Notes under the pieces: model-generated
Databases searched by the model: none
What the model was told of the DNA's origin: nothing
The model's input: only the letters and a program-made list of their open reading frames with translations
Assembly: GCA_902765725.1 (NCBI GenBank)
Contig: CACXAT010000014.1
Location: forward strand, 1-64,000
Origin: an uncultured Lachnospiraceae bacterium
GTDB taxonomy: Bacteria > Bacillota > Clostridia > Lachnospirales > Lachnospiraceae
Length of the DNA: 64,000 bases
Reading direction: 5' to 3'
Translations under genes and position numbers: made by a program
Shown: positions 50,880 through 59,492 of the stretch, piece by piece
Layout of the letters: each line of letters begins with the position of its first letter
Position numbering within the stretch: position 1 is the stretch's first letter

Positions 50880-51746
50880 ATGAAGAAGTTCAGAGTTGTA
50901 ATCTGCGCAATGGCGCTGCTGTGCGCGCTGCTGGCGACAGGATTTGACAGTGAGGACGGGAAGAGAGCTGTCCTGGTCGTTTCATTCGGGACCAGCTATC
51001 AGGAGACCAGAGACCTGACGATCGGAGCGATCGAGAACGCGATCCAGGAAGCCTATCCGGACTATGAAGTCCGCAGGGCATTTACATCCCAGATCATCAT
51101 TGACAAGCTGAAGGAGCGCGACGGCCTTGAGATCGACAATGTTACAGAGGCCCTCGACCGTGCGGTTGCGGACGGGATCACCGAGCTGGTCGTTCAGCCG
51201 ACCCATCTGATGCATGGATTTGAGTACATGGACCTGCAGGACGAACTGGACAAATACACGGACAAGTTCGACAAGGTCGTTATGGGCGAGCCGCTGCTGA
51301 ATTCGGATGATGATTTCAGCCGTGTGGCAGATGAACTGGCGGAGGATACCGCGGACTATATCGACGGAAAGACCGCTGTCGTATTCATGGGACATGGCAC
51401 CGAAGCGGATTCCAATGAGATCTACGCTCAGATGCAGGGTGTTTTTGAGGAGAAGGATCTTGCTGACTATTATGTGGGTACGGTAGAAGCCGAGCCGTCG
51501 CTGGATGATGTCATCGCCGCGATCGACGGCAAGGGGTACACCCGTGTCGTTCTCGAACCGATGATGGTCGTCGCGGGCGATCATGCCAACAATGATATGG
51601 CCGGTGATGAGGACGATTCCTGGAAGTCGATCCTGACGAAGGAAGGATATGAAGTTGAGTGCATCCTTGAAGGTCTCGGCCAGAAGGAAGGGATCCAGGA
51701 GCTCTACGTAGAACATGTACAGGATGCGATCGACTCGATCGGATAA
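50880..51746 (+). CDS. cbiK: Exported CbiK-type sirohydrochlorin cobaltochelatase
   Basis: A 288-residue CbiK: the family opening RAVLVVSFGTSYQETRDLT follows an N-terminal hydrophobic segment (residues 5-20, VVICAMALLCALLATG) that looks like a signal peptide or anchor. The metal-site His residues are in PTHLMHGFEY (about 107-110) and MGHGTEA (about 170). It inserts cobalt (or another metal) into sirohydrochlorin or a related tetrapyrrole. Cytoplasmic CbiK lacks such a leader; a periplasmic form is known from Desulfovibrio. AGGAGA precedes the start. First gene of the B12-switch operon. Confidence 0.9.
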   Translation: MKKFRVVICAMALLCALLATGFDSEDGKRAVLVVSFGTSYQETRDLTIGAIENAIQEAYPDYEVRRAFTSQIIIDKLKERDGLEIDNVTEALDRAVADGITELVVQPTHLMHGFEYMDLQDELDKYTDKFDKVVMGEPLLNSDDDFSRVADELAEDTADYIDGKTAVVFMGHGTEADSNEIYAQMQGVFEEKDLADYYVGTVEAEPSLDDVIAAIDGKGYTRVVLEPMMVVAGDHANNDMAGDEDDSWKSILTKEGYEVECILEGLGQKEGIQELYVEHVQDAIDSIG

Positions 51747-51756
51747 GGGAGGAAGC

Positions 51757-53808
51757 ATGGGCAGACAGAGGAACAATCTGCTTGCTGTGATCTTTGCCGC
51801 TGTGGGTATCGGTGCGCTTTGCGCGCCGGTATCCTTTTCATATATGCCTTCCAGGGCATATGCGGCGCAGACAGAGGTGACGGCACAGACAGAACAGACA
51901 GCACAGACAGAGGCGGATCTGTCCTCGCTGGTTGCATCTGATGCTGAGAGAGCGGCGCAGACCCTGGTCGGGCCGGAGGGCTGTTATGCCAAATACGCGG
52001 ATGAGATCGAAGAAGGAGTCTATGAGATCGAAGCCGACAGCAGCTCTTCGATGTTCAGGATCGTCAAGGCACAGCTGACCGTGAAGGATGGAGCCATGTC
52101 CGCTGTCATCACACTGAGCGGCAAGGGGTATCTGAGGCTCTTCATGGGAACCGGAGTGGAAGCCGTAGAGGCTGATCCGTCGTCCTATGCTGAGTTTAGG
52201 GAAGACGCGGATGGCGCCTATACCTATGAGATTCCCGTGGAAGCGCTGGATAAGACTCTGGAGTGTACCGGGTTCAGCAAGCGCAAGGAGAAGTGGTATG
52301 ACCACCAGATCTGCTTTATGACCTCTTCGCTCCCCGAAGGAGCCGTGAAGGATCCGATCGAAGACGGAGAATACAGCTGCGACGTGACCCTCACGGGAGG
52401 AACCGGGAAGGCATCGGTTGAGAGCCCGGCGAAGCTCACGGTGGAGGACGATCTGGTATTTGCGACCATCGTCTGGAGCAGTCCGAACTACGACTATATG
52501 AAGGTCGGAGGCCGGCAGTATCTTCCTGTAAATGAGAGCGGCAATTCTGAATTCTCTATCCCGGTTACCTGCTTCGACGAAGAGATGGCGGTCATCGCGG
52601 ACACGACAGCGATGAGCGAGCCCCATGAGATCGTATATACGCTGAACTTCTCTAAGAACAGCATGAAGCATCAGGGAACGGGTTCAGCCAAAGAAGAGAC
52701 GGAGGCTGAAGGTTTCGGATCAGAGACTGAATCAGCTTCCGATGACGCTGCCTTCTTCGTCTCGCAGGAAAGTGCGGTTCCGGAAGGCCTGGTGTTTCAG
52801 GAGAGGCTTGAGACCCGGTACGCACGGTGCTTTTCGGTGGACCGCTGTGAGGGAGGATACCTTCTGGTAACGCTGCCGGAGGATCAGAGAATCCTGGTGA
52901 TTCCGGATGGAAAGGAAGTGCCGGAGGGACTGCCGGAGGACCTGATCGTATTCCAGCAGCCGGCAGGCGGCATCTATCTTGTCGCCAGCGCCGCGGCCGA
53001 TATGGTGGATGCCATCGGTGCTGTGGACGCGGTCGGGTATTGCGGACTGGAGGCAGATGACTGGTACGTGGAAGGGATGAAGGAGGCTGTAGAGAATGGC
53101 AGCGTCCTGTATGCCGGAAAGTACAGTGCGCCGGATTATGAGCTTCTCACTGCCGGAGGCTGCTCTCTTGCCATAGAGAATACGATGATCGCCCACACGC
53201 CGGAGGTCATGGACAAGCTTCGGGAGCTGGGCATACCGGTGGTGATCGACTATTCCAGCTATGAGCCCAACCCCCTCGGCCGGATGGAATGGGTGAAGTT
53301 TTACGGAGCCCTGACCGGACACATGGAAGAGGCCCGGCGCGTGTTTGATGAGCAGATGGCCCAGGCAGAGGGGCTTGAAGCGACCGGAAAGACAGCTGCG
53401 TTTTTCTATATCCGCGATGACGGAGCCGTGGTTGTGCGCAGAAGTGACGACTATGTCCCGGAGATGATCCGCATGGCAGGGGGAGAGTATGTCCCCCGGG
53501 ACGAGGACGGAGAAGATCATCTGGGAACGGCGCCGATGCAGATGGAAGCCTTCTACGCGGCGGCCAGGGACGCGGACTATCTTGTATATAACGGAACCAC
53601 CTCCGGAGAGATCCACAGCGTAAGAGAGCTGCTTGCAAGAAGCAGTCTCATGGAAGAGTTTGAAGCAGTGCGGCAGGGACAGGTCTATGCGGCTGACCGG
53701 AACATGTATCAGAAGACCATGTCACTGGGAAGCGTGGTCGCAGACCTGCACAAGATGATGACAGGAGCTCCGGATGAGGAGCTGCAGTTCCTGGAGCATC
53801 TGTCCTGA
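51757..53808 (+). CDS. Cobalamin/iron-complex binding protein with two NEAT-like N-terminal modules
   Basis: A 683-residue exported protein. The signal peptide ends SRAYAAQTE (A-x-A); no lipobox. After a Thr/Gln/Glu spacer come two beta-rich modules: residues about 75-190, and about 200-305 with LVFATIVWSSPNYDYMKVGG then EFSIPV, the style of NEAT-like ligand-binding domains. An acidic linker (about 310-330) leads to a BtuF/FhuD-type binding domain (about 345-675, NTMIAHTPEVMDKLRELGIP). With the FecCD-type permease and ATPase that follow, it forms an importer for a corrinoid or metal-tetrapyrrole. GGGAGGAAGC precedes the ATG at 51757. Confidence 0.75.
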   Translation: MGRQRNNLLAVIFAAVGIGALCAPVSFSYMPSRAYAAQTEVTAQTEQTAQTEADLSSLVASDAERAAQTLVGPEGCYAKYADEIEEGVYEIEADSSSSMFRIVKAQLTVKDGAMSAVITLSGKGYLRLFMGTGVEAVEADPSSYAEFREDADGAYTYEIPVEALDKTLECTGFSKRKEKWYDHQICFMTSSLPEGAVKDPIEDGEYSCDVTLTGGTGKASVESPAKLTVEDDLVFATIVWSSPNYDYMKVGGRQYLPVNESGNSEFSIPVTCFDEEMAVIADTTAMSEPHEIVYTLNFSKNSMKHQGTGSAKEETEAEGFGSETESASDDAAFFVSQESAVPEGLVFQERLETRYARCFSVDRCEGGYLLVTLPEDQRILVIPDGKEVPEGLPEDLIVFQQPAGGIYLVASAAADMVDAIGAVDAVGYCGLEADDWYVEGMKEAVENGSVLYAGKYSAPDYELLTAGGCSLAIENTMIAHTPEVMDKLRELGIPVVIDYSSYEPNPLGRMEWVKFYGALTGHMEEARRVFDEQMAQAEGLEATGKTAAFFYIRDDGAVVVRRSDDYVPEMIRMAGGEYVPRDEDGEDHLGTAPMQMEAFYAAARDADYLVYNGTTSGEIHSVRELLARSSLMEEFEAVRQGQVYAADRNMYQKTMSLGSVVADLHKMMTGAPDEELQFLEHLS

Positions 53809-53887
53809 GGCAGCAGGCCGCACACGACAGGGATCAGGACAGGGATCAGGTATCTTAGGCGGCAGGACCGCATACGACAGGGATCAG
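53808..53887. repeat. Imperfect tandem duplication between binding protein and permease
   Basis: Copies at 53808-53837 and 53857-53887 share AGGC.GCAGG.CCGCA.ACGACAGG followed by GATCAG; a third ACAGGGATCAG is at 53839-53849. The duplication lies between the stop of the binding protein and the permease start and supplies no clear ribosome site. It looks like a slippage product. Confidence 0.6.
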
Positions 53888-53889
53888 AT

Positions 53890-54921
53890 ATGAGAGAGAG
53901 CAGGAGTACCTCACAATCAAATAAGCGGTGGGCGGCTGCCCTTATCTGCCTGGCACTGCTGTGCCCTGCCCTGGTCTTTCTGAGCATCTGCATCGGCAGC
54001 ACCGGGATTAGCGCAGGAGACGTCATCGCCATCCTGACAGGACATGGAGGAGAGGAAGCTGCGGTCAGCATCATCATGCGGATCCGTTTCCCAAGAGCCG
54101 TCGCGGCGATGGTGCTTGGAGGAGCGCTGGGGCTGTCCGGATATCTTCTGCAGACCTTTTTCCGGAATCCGATCGCAGGCCCCTTTGTGCTGGGCATCTC
54201 TTCAGGAGCGAAGCTGTGCGTGGCGATCCTGCTGATCGTCTTCGCGATGAGGACGGGGATCCCGGGAAGCATCTCCATGATCGGCGCAGCCTTCTTCGGA
54301 GCGCTTCTGTCCATGGGATTCGTGCTGCTGATCTCTGCCCGGATGCGGGGGAAGCCGACACTGATTGTTGCCGGAATCATGATCGGATATATCTGCTCGG
54401 CAGCGACGGACTTCCTCGTGACCTTTGCGGACGACGCGCAGATCGTAAGCCTTCACAACTGGTCGAAGGGGAGCTTCTCCGGAATGGACTGGGGAGATGT
54501 AAGAGTCATGTCCCTGCTGACCGTGCTGTGCTTTGCAGGGATATTGCTGCTGGCAAAGCCGATATCAGCCTACCGCCTGGGCGAGGAGTACGCCCGGAGC
54601 CTGGGCGTGGATGTCTTCAGGCTGCAGGTGCTTCTGGTCCTGTATTCCAGCCTGCTGGCAGCCTGTGTGACCGCATACGCAGGGCCGGTCTCATTTGTAG
54701 GGATCGCGGTTCCTCAGCTGATCCGCGCCCTCCTTCGAACGGAGCGTCCCCAGCTGCTGATCCCTGCCTGCTTCCTGGGAGGCGGCATCTTCTGCCTGGT
54801 CAGTGACCTGATCGCCCGCAGCATCTTCTCGCCCGCAGAGCTTTCGATCAGCTCGGTGACAGCCGTATTCGGCGCACCGGTGGTCATCATCATCCTGCTG
54901 AGAAGAAAGGGGGCGGTGTAA
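53890..54921 (+). CDS. FecCD-family ABC importer permease (BtuC-like)
   Basis: A 343-residue permease with about nine to ten helices. Typical motifs are RFPRAVAAMVLGGALGLSGY, FRNPIAGPFVLGISSGAKL, the ATPase-contact EYARSLGVDVFRLQ and GPVSFVGIAVPQLIRALLR. It belongs to the iron-siderophore/heme/B12 group of type II importers. A near-zero gap to the ATPase (ends 54921, next starts 54922) shows coupling. Membership in a B12-switch operon favours corrinoid or cobalt-complex uptake. Confidence 0.92.
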   Translation: MRESRSTSQSNKRWAAALICLALLCPALVFLSICIGSTGISAGDVIAILTGHGGEEAAVSIIMRIRFPRAVAAMVLGGALGLSGYLLQTFFRNPIAGPFVLGISSGAKLCVAILLIVFAMRTGIPGSISMIGAAFFGALLSMGFVLLISARMRGKPTLIVAGIMIGYICSAATDFLVTFADDAQIVSLHNWSKGSFSGMDWGDVRVMSLLTVLCFAGILLLAKPISAYRLGEEYARSLGVDVFRLQVLLVLYSSLLAACVTAYAGPVSFVGIAVPQLIRALLRTERPQLLIPACFLGGGIFCLVSDLIARSIFSPAELSISSVTAVFGAPVVIIILLRRKGAV

Positions 54922-55725
54922 ATGACTGCGAAGGGATACCGGATGGAAAACCTGAGCGCGGGGTACGGCTCCCGGGTGGTTATCTCCGGCGTTACGGCCA
55001 GCGTCCTGCCCGGAGAGATCCTGATCCTTCTCGGGGAAAACGGCGCCGGCAAGTCTACGCTGCTTAAGACGGCGGCCGGTCTGCTGCAACCCATGGGGGG
55101 AGAGCTGTGGCTGAATGATGTCCGGCTTTCTGAAATGAGCGCTGCACAGCGTGCCGCTGAAATGAGTGTTCTTCTTTCAGAGCGCACAGACGCAGGACAG
55201 ATGACCTGCCGCGAGATCGTAGAGATGGGGCGGTACCCGTATACAGGCCGCTTCGGAATCCTGTCAGAACAGGATCACCGGATCGTTGCGCAGGCCATGG
55301 AAGCCACGGATACAGCGCAGCTGGCCGATACGGATTTCGGAAAGATCAGTGACGGACAGAGACAGAGGATAAGATTGGCACGAAGCATTGCGCAGGAGCC
55401 GCAGGTGCTTCTTCTGGATGAGCCGACCGTCTATCTGGACATCCGGTACCAGGCCCAGTTTATGCGCCTGCTGCGGACGCTGTGCCGGGAGAGGCAGATG
55501 GCTGCCATCGTATCCATGCATGAGGTGGGGATGGCACTGGCGTCGGCGGATAAGCTTCTGTGCCTGAAGGACGGTGTTGTATACGCCTCCGGGACTGCGC
55601 AGGAGCTGAGAGAGTCAGGCTGTCTTCCCGGGCTGTACGGCGTGGAGACGGAGACACTTGAGCCGGAGTACGGAACCGAGCTTGCCGATTACCTGCGGCA
55701 GAGCTTCGGCATCGGCGGGAAGTAA
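54922..55725 (+). CDS. ABC importer ATPase (BtuD/FecE-like)
   Basis: A 267-residue ATPase: Walker A GENGAGKST, a signature altered to KISDGQRQR (Asp instead of Gly, as in some BtuD relatives), Walker B VLLLDEPTVYLD and the switch His in MHEVGM. It pairs with the preceding FecCD permease. The cbiD start is 40 bases downstream. Confidence 0.92.
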   Translation: MTAKGYRMENLSAGYGSRVVISGVTASVLPGEILILLGENGAGKSTLLKTAAGLLQPMGGELWLNDVRLSEMSAAQRAAEMSVLLSERTDAGQMTCREIVEMGRYPYTGRFGILSEQDHRIVAQAMEATDTAQLADTDFGKISDGQRQRIRLARSIAQEPQVLLLDEPTVYLDIRYQAQFMRLLRTLCRERQMAAIVSMHEVGMALASADKLLCLKDGVVYASGTAQELRESGCLPGLYGVETETLEPEYGTELADYLRQSFGIGGK

Positions 55726-55765
55726 TCCTCCGGGGGAGAGCTTCAGAACGGGCAGGCGGAGAATA

Positions 55766-56923
55766 ATGAGCGATTTCATATACAAAAACGGAAAAAAGCT
55801 ACGGTGCGGCTATACCACCGGAACCTGCGCGGCTGCCGCGGCAAAGTGCGCCTCCCGGATCCTTCTGGGGCAAAATGAAGACGCCTCAGTCTTCATCCGG
55901 ACGCCGGGAGGAAAGACGCTTGAACTTCCCGTTACCGTCCTGGAGAGATCGGACAGCATGGTTCTGTGCGGCGTACGAAAGGATGCGGGGGATGACGCCG
56001 ACGTAACGGACGGCCTCATGATCTGCGCGAGAGTTACGCTGTGTCCGGAGGCTGGAGCCGGAGTGCAGATCAGCGGCGGCGAAGGCGTTGGCAGGGTGAC
56101 AAGGCCGGGCCTTGACCAGCCGGTCGGAGAGGCTGCGATCAACAGTGTCCCCCGAAAGATGATCTGCGAGGTGCTGAGAGAGGCTGCAGAGGAAGCAGGC
56201 TATACGGGAGGCTTTCATGTGGTGATCTCTGCTCCCGGCGGGGATGAGATCGCGATGAAGACCTTCAATCCGCGGCTTGGGATCGAAGGGGGGATATCGA
56301 TCCTCGGGACCAGCGGCATCGTGGAACCCATGAGCGACCAGGCGGTCGTCGATACGATCCGGGCCCAGATCAGCATGCGGATGGCAGAAGGCGCGACGAG
56401 CATATTTATCACACCCGGCAATTATGGCGAGGAGTTCATCAGGGAAGAGACCAGCCTGGAGCTGGATGCATTTGTCAAATGCAGCAACTTCATCGGGGAT
56501 GCTCTGGACATCGCGGCGCAGGCCGGCGCGAAGAGGCTTCTTCTCGTCGGACATATCGGGAAGCTGGTCAAGCTCGGGAGCGGGATCATGAATACACACT
56601 CGCGGTTTGCGGACGGACGCATGGAGACGCTGGCTGCCTGCATTCTTCAGGCGGGCGGAGATGCACAGACTGCCCGGAATGTGCTTTCCTGCAACACCAC
56701 GGAGGATGCGGTGGAACTGATGAGAGAAGCCGGCTGTCTGGATGGGGCGATGGAGATACTCTCGCAGCGCATCGAGGATGCAATGAGCCGCCATGTGTAC
56801 GGAAGAATGGAAACCGGGGCAGTGTTTTTCTCCCGTCAGAGCGGGCTGTGCGTGATCGGGAAAAATGCGGAAAGGATATTCGGGAATGATTTATTTTGTC
56901 GGAGCAGGGTCGGGAGCGACTGA
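55766..56923 (+). CDS. cbiD: Cobalt-precorrin-5B C1-methyltransferase CbiD
   Basis: A 385-residue CbiD with the family opening LRCGYTTGTCAAAAAKCA, then EVVISAPGG-like and NPRLGIEGGISILGTSGIVE, and GHIGKLVKLGSGIMNTHS. It methylates C1 during ring contraction in the oxygen-independent route. The start at 55766 follows GCGGAGA; the frame extends upstream over the ATPase end without a site. It overlaps cbiF by 38 bases. Confidence 0.95.
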   Translation: MSDFIYKNGKKLRCGYTTGTCAAAAAKCASRILLGQNEDASVFIRTPGGKTLELPVTVLERSDSMVLCGVRKDAGDDADVTDGLMICARVTLCPEAGAGVQISGGEGVGRVTRPGLDQPVGEAAINSVPRKMICEVLREAAEEAGYTGGFHVVISAPGGDEIAMKTFNPRLGIEGGISILGTSGIVEPMSDQAVVDTIRAQISMRMAEGATSIFITPGNYGEEFIREETSLELDAFVKCSNFIGDALDIAAQAGAKRLLLVGHIGKLVKLGSGIMNTHSRFADGRMETLAACILQAGGDAQTARNVLSCNTTEDAVELMREAGCLDGAMEILSQRIEDAMSRHVYGRMETGAVFFSRQSGLCVIGKNAERIFGNDLFCRSRVGSD

Positions 56924-57641
56924 TCTGATCACGGTACGGGGCGCTCGTCTGCTTGGGGAGGCAGATACCGTGATCTATGCGGGATCACTGGTCAATCCTG
57001 AACTTCTGTCCCTCTGCAGGACTGATGCCCGGATCTTCAACAGTGCAGTCATGACACTGCAGGAGGTTGTGGATGTCATGCGGCAGACGGAAGAGTCCGG
57101 CGGCATGACCGTGCGGCTTCATACGGGCGATCCTTCGATCTACGGAGCCATCCGGGAACAGATCGATGAACTGAAGAAGCTTGGGATCGGATGGGAGATC
57201 TGCCCCGGGGTCAGCAGCATGTCGGCCGCGGCCGCAGCGCTGTCTGCGGAATACACACTGCCGGAGGTATCCCAGACCGTGATCATCAGCAGGATCGCAG
57301 GACGCACTCCGGTTCCGGAGAGAGAGTCCCTCCGGAACCTGGCGAAGATCAAAGCGACACTGGTACTGTTTCTGAGCGCCTCCTACGTCAGGGAAGTCCG
57401 GCAGGAACTGCTTGCCGGATCCTATACGGAAGAAACACCCTGTGCGATCGTCTATAAAGCAAGCTGGCCGGATGAAAGAGTTGTCAGGGGCTGTCTTGGA
57501 GATCTTCCAAAGATGGCAGAAGAAGCCGGCATTACGAAGACGGCGCTGATCATTGTGGGAGATGTGCTGGGAGACGATTATGCCCTCTCCAGACTGTACG
57601 ATGAGCATTTTACGACGGGGTACAGGAATGCAAAGGACTGA
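56886..57641 (+). CDS. cbiF: Cobalt-precorrin-4 C11-methyltransferase CbiF
   Basis: A 251-residue tetrapyrrole methylase: IYFVGAGSGATDLITVRGAR (SAM-site GAGPG variant), DTVIYAGSLVNPELL, LHTGDPSIYGAIREQ and PGVSSMSAAAAAL. These match CbiF/CobM, which methylate C11 of cobalt-precorrin-4. Starts inside cbiD and ends inside cbiG. Confidence 0.93.
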   Translation: MIYFVGAGSGATDLITVRGARLLGEADTVIYAGSLVNPELLSLCRTDARIFNSAVMTLQEVVDVMRQTEESGGMTVRLHTGDPSIYGAIREQIDELKKLGIGWEICPGVSSMSAAAAALSAEYTLPEVSQTVIISRIAGRTPVPERESLRNLAKIKATLVLFLSASYVREVRQELLAGSYTEETPCAIVYKASWPDERVVRGCLGDLPKMAEEAGITKTALIIVGDVLGDDYALSRLYDEHFTTGYRNAKD

Positions 57642-58755
57642 ACTTGCGGTGCTTGCCTTTACGGCGGACGGAGCCGGGCTGGCAGTCCGTCTTAAGAGAG
57701 TGCTTGGGGAAAAATGCCGCGTATATCTTCACAGTGCCCACGCAGCCCGGGGGATGCAGGAGGATGGGGATGTTTCTGCAGAAGACGGCATCACCGGATT
57801 TACGGATACCGGCACCGTTCTGGAAGAGCATTGGACTGAGGCGGAGGCCATCCTGTTTATCAGCGCGGCAGGGATCGCCGTCAGATCGAGCGCGCCCTTC
57901 TTAAGAGGAAAGGCGCTGGATCCGGCGGTGCTGTGCATGGATGACACGGCAGGATATGTGATACCGCTTCTGTCCGGCCATCTCGGCGGGGCAAATGAGT
58001 GGGCGGAGCGTATTGCTGCGGTCTTCGGGGCAGAGCCGGTGATCACGACATCGACCGACCGGCACGGCGTGTTTGCAGTTGATCTGTACGCGAAGGCACA
58101 TGGTTTTGTGATCGAAGACCCGTCTATGATCCGGAAGGTCTCCGGAGCGCTGCTTGCCGGAGAGAGGGTCGGCTGGTGCTGTGACGAGGGCCTGACCGCG
58201 ATTGATCCCGGGACAGATGCGCTGGTACCCTGCAGACCTCTTCCGGCCGGGATCGATGCACAGGGACCGGAGAGGGGGGACTGCCCGCAGTCTGACTGCA
58301 GCCGTCCGGGGGCCGGCATCACCCTGACGCAGGACAGCAGCCTGCCGCCCCAGTTTGCGCAGGAATGCAGACTGTATCCGCGGAACATTTATCTGGGGAT
58401 CGGCTGCAGGCGGGGGAAGAGCGCGGAACAGATCGGACAAGTCGTCAGGGAAGCGCTGGAGGCAAATGGGATCAGCATGAAGCGTGTCTGCGCGATCGCT
58501 TCCATCGATGTTAAGAAGGATGAGAAGGGGATATGTGAACTTGCCGGGCAGCTTGGGGCAGAGTTTGTGACCTTCAGCGCGCAGCAGCTTATGGAGACAG
58601 AGGGAGAGTTCAGCAGGTCGGGATATGTCCTTGAACAGGTCGGCGCCGACAACGTGTGTGAGCGCAGCGCCGTGAGAGCTTCCGGCGGTGAACTGATCTT
58701 TGGAAAATACGCCAGGGACGGCGTGACCGTGGCGGCGGCAGGGAGAAAGATATGA
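57628..58755 (+). CDS. cbiG: Cobalt-precorrin-5A hydrolase CbiG
   Basis: A 375-residue CbiG: the core FISAAGIAVRSSAPFL, DTAGYVIPLLSGHLGGANEW and TTSTDRHGVFAVD, then a variable middle (about residues 205-250) and the C-terminal domain IYLGIGCRRGKSAEQI with ASIDVKKDEKGICELA. It opens the delta-lactone and releases acetaldehyde from C2. It overlaps cbiF (14 bases) and cbiH (ATGA). Confidence 0.95.
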   Translation: MQRTELAVLAFTADGAGLAVRLKRVLGEKCRVYLHSAHAARGMQEDGDVSAEDGITGFTDTGTVLEEHWTEAEAILFISAAGIAVRSSAPFLRGKALDPAVLCMDDTAGYVIPLLSGHLGGANEWAERIAAVFGAEPVITTSTDRHGVFAVDLYAKAHGFVIEDPSMIRKVSGALLAGERVGWCCDEGLTAIDPGTDALVPCRPLPAGIDAQGPERGDCPQSDCSRPGAGITLTQDSSLPPQFAQECRLYPRNIYLGIGCRRGKSAEQIGQVVREALEANGISMKRVCAIASIDVKKDEKGICELAGQLGAEFVTFSAQQLMETEGEFSRSGYVLEQVGADNVCERSAVRASGGELIFGKYARDGVTVAAAGRKI

Positions 58756-59492
58756 TCTGGATCGTAGGATTCGGTCCCGGGGACCGAAAGCATATGACCA
58801 TCGAGGCGCAGGATGCGATCAGGTCTGCGGATGTGGTCGTTGGCTACAGCGCTTACAACGCTCTGATGAAACCACTTTTTCCGGATAAGGAATATGTTGA
58901 GACCGGGATGAGAGGCGAGGTGAAGCGGTGCGAAGAGGCGGTCAGCCTGGCTGAGAGCGGAAAGAATGTGGCTCTGATCTGCAGCGGAGATGCCGGCGTC
59001 TACGGGATGGCAGGCCTTCTGCTTGAGATACTTGAAAGACGCGGCAAGGCAGATGAGATCGACGTTGAAGTGGTGGCGGGCGTTACAGCGGCCCTTGCCG
59101 GGGCAGCCCTGCTCGGAGCGCCTCTCGGACACGACCTTGCATTTATCAGCCTGAGCGATCTTCTTACGCCGTGGGATGTGATCGAAAAGAGACTGCTCTC
59201 AGCAGGGGAGGCGGACTTCTGCATCGCCCTTTACAACCCCTCCAGCAGGGGCAGGAAGGACCACCTTCGCAGGGCGGCGCAGATCCTTCTTCAGGTTCGA
59301 AGCGGCGATACTCCCTGCGGAATCGCGGACAGGATCGGACGGGAGGGTGAGAGCACACGGATCCTCACTCTTCGGGAACTGCCGGATGCTGAGACGGATA
59401 TGCAGTCCGTGGTACTGATCGGCAATTCCGGAACCAGGCGGATCGGGAGATACCTTGTGACAGAAAGGGGCTATCTGAAGAAATATGGCTGA
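58752..59492 (+). CDS. cbiH: Cobalt-precorrin-3B C17-methyltransferase CbiH
   Basis: A 246-residue tetrapyrrole methylase: IWIVGFGPGDRKHMTIEAQD, VVVGYSAYNALMKPL, LICSGDAGVYGMAGL and the CbiH/CobJ-type GHDLAFISLSDLLTPWDVIE with ALYNPSSRGRKDHL. It methylates C17 and drives ring contraction. Overlaps cbiG by four and the next gene by eight bases. Confidence 0.95.
   Translation: MIWIVGFGPGDRKHMTIEAQDAIRSADVVVGYSAYNALMKPLFPDKEYVETGMRGEVKRCEEAVSLAESGKNVALICSGDAGVYGMAGLLLEILERRGKADEIDVEVVAGVTAALAGAALLGAPLGHDLAFISLSDLLTPWDVIEKRLLSAGEADFCIALYNPSSRGRKDHLRRAAQILLQVRSGDTPCGIADRIGREGESTRILTLRELPDAETDMQSVVLIGNSGTRRIGRYLVTERGYLKKYG

Noticed and set aside
50653..50883. Small gene in the riboswitch leader
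   Set aside because: The frame has unusual composition (Arg/Ser/Gly-rich), no ribosome site and overlaps cbiK; treated as leader.
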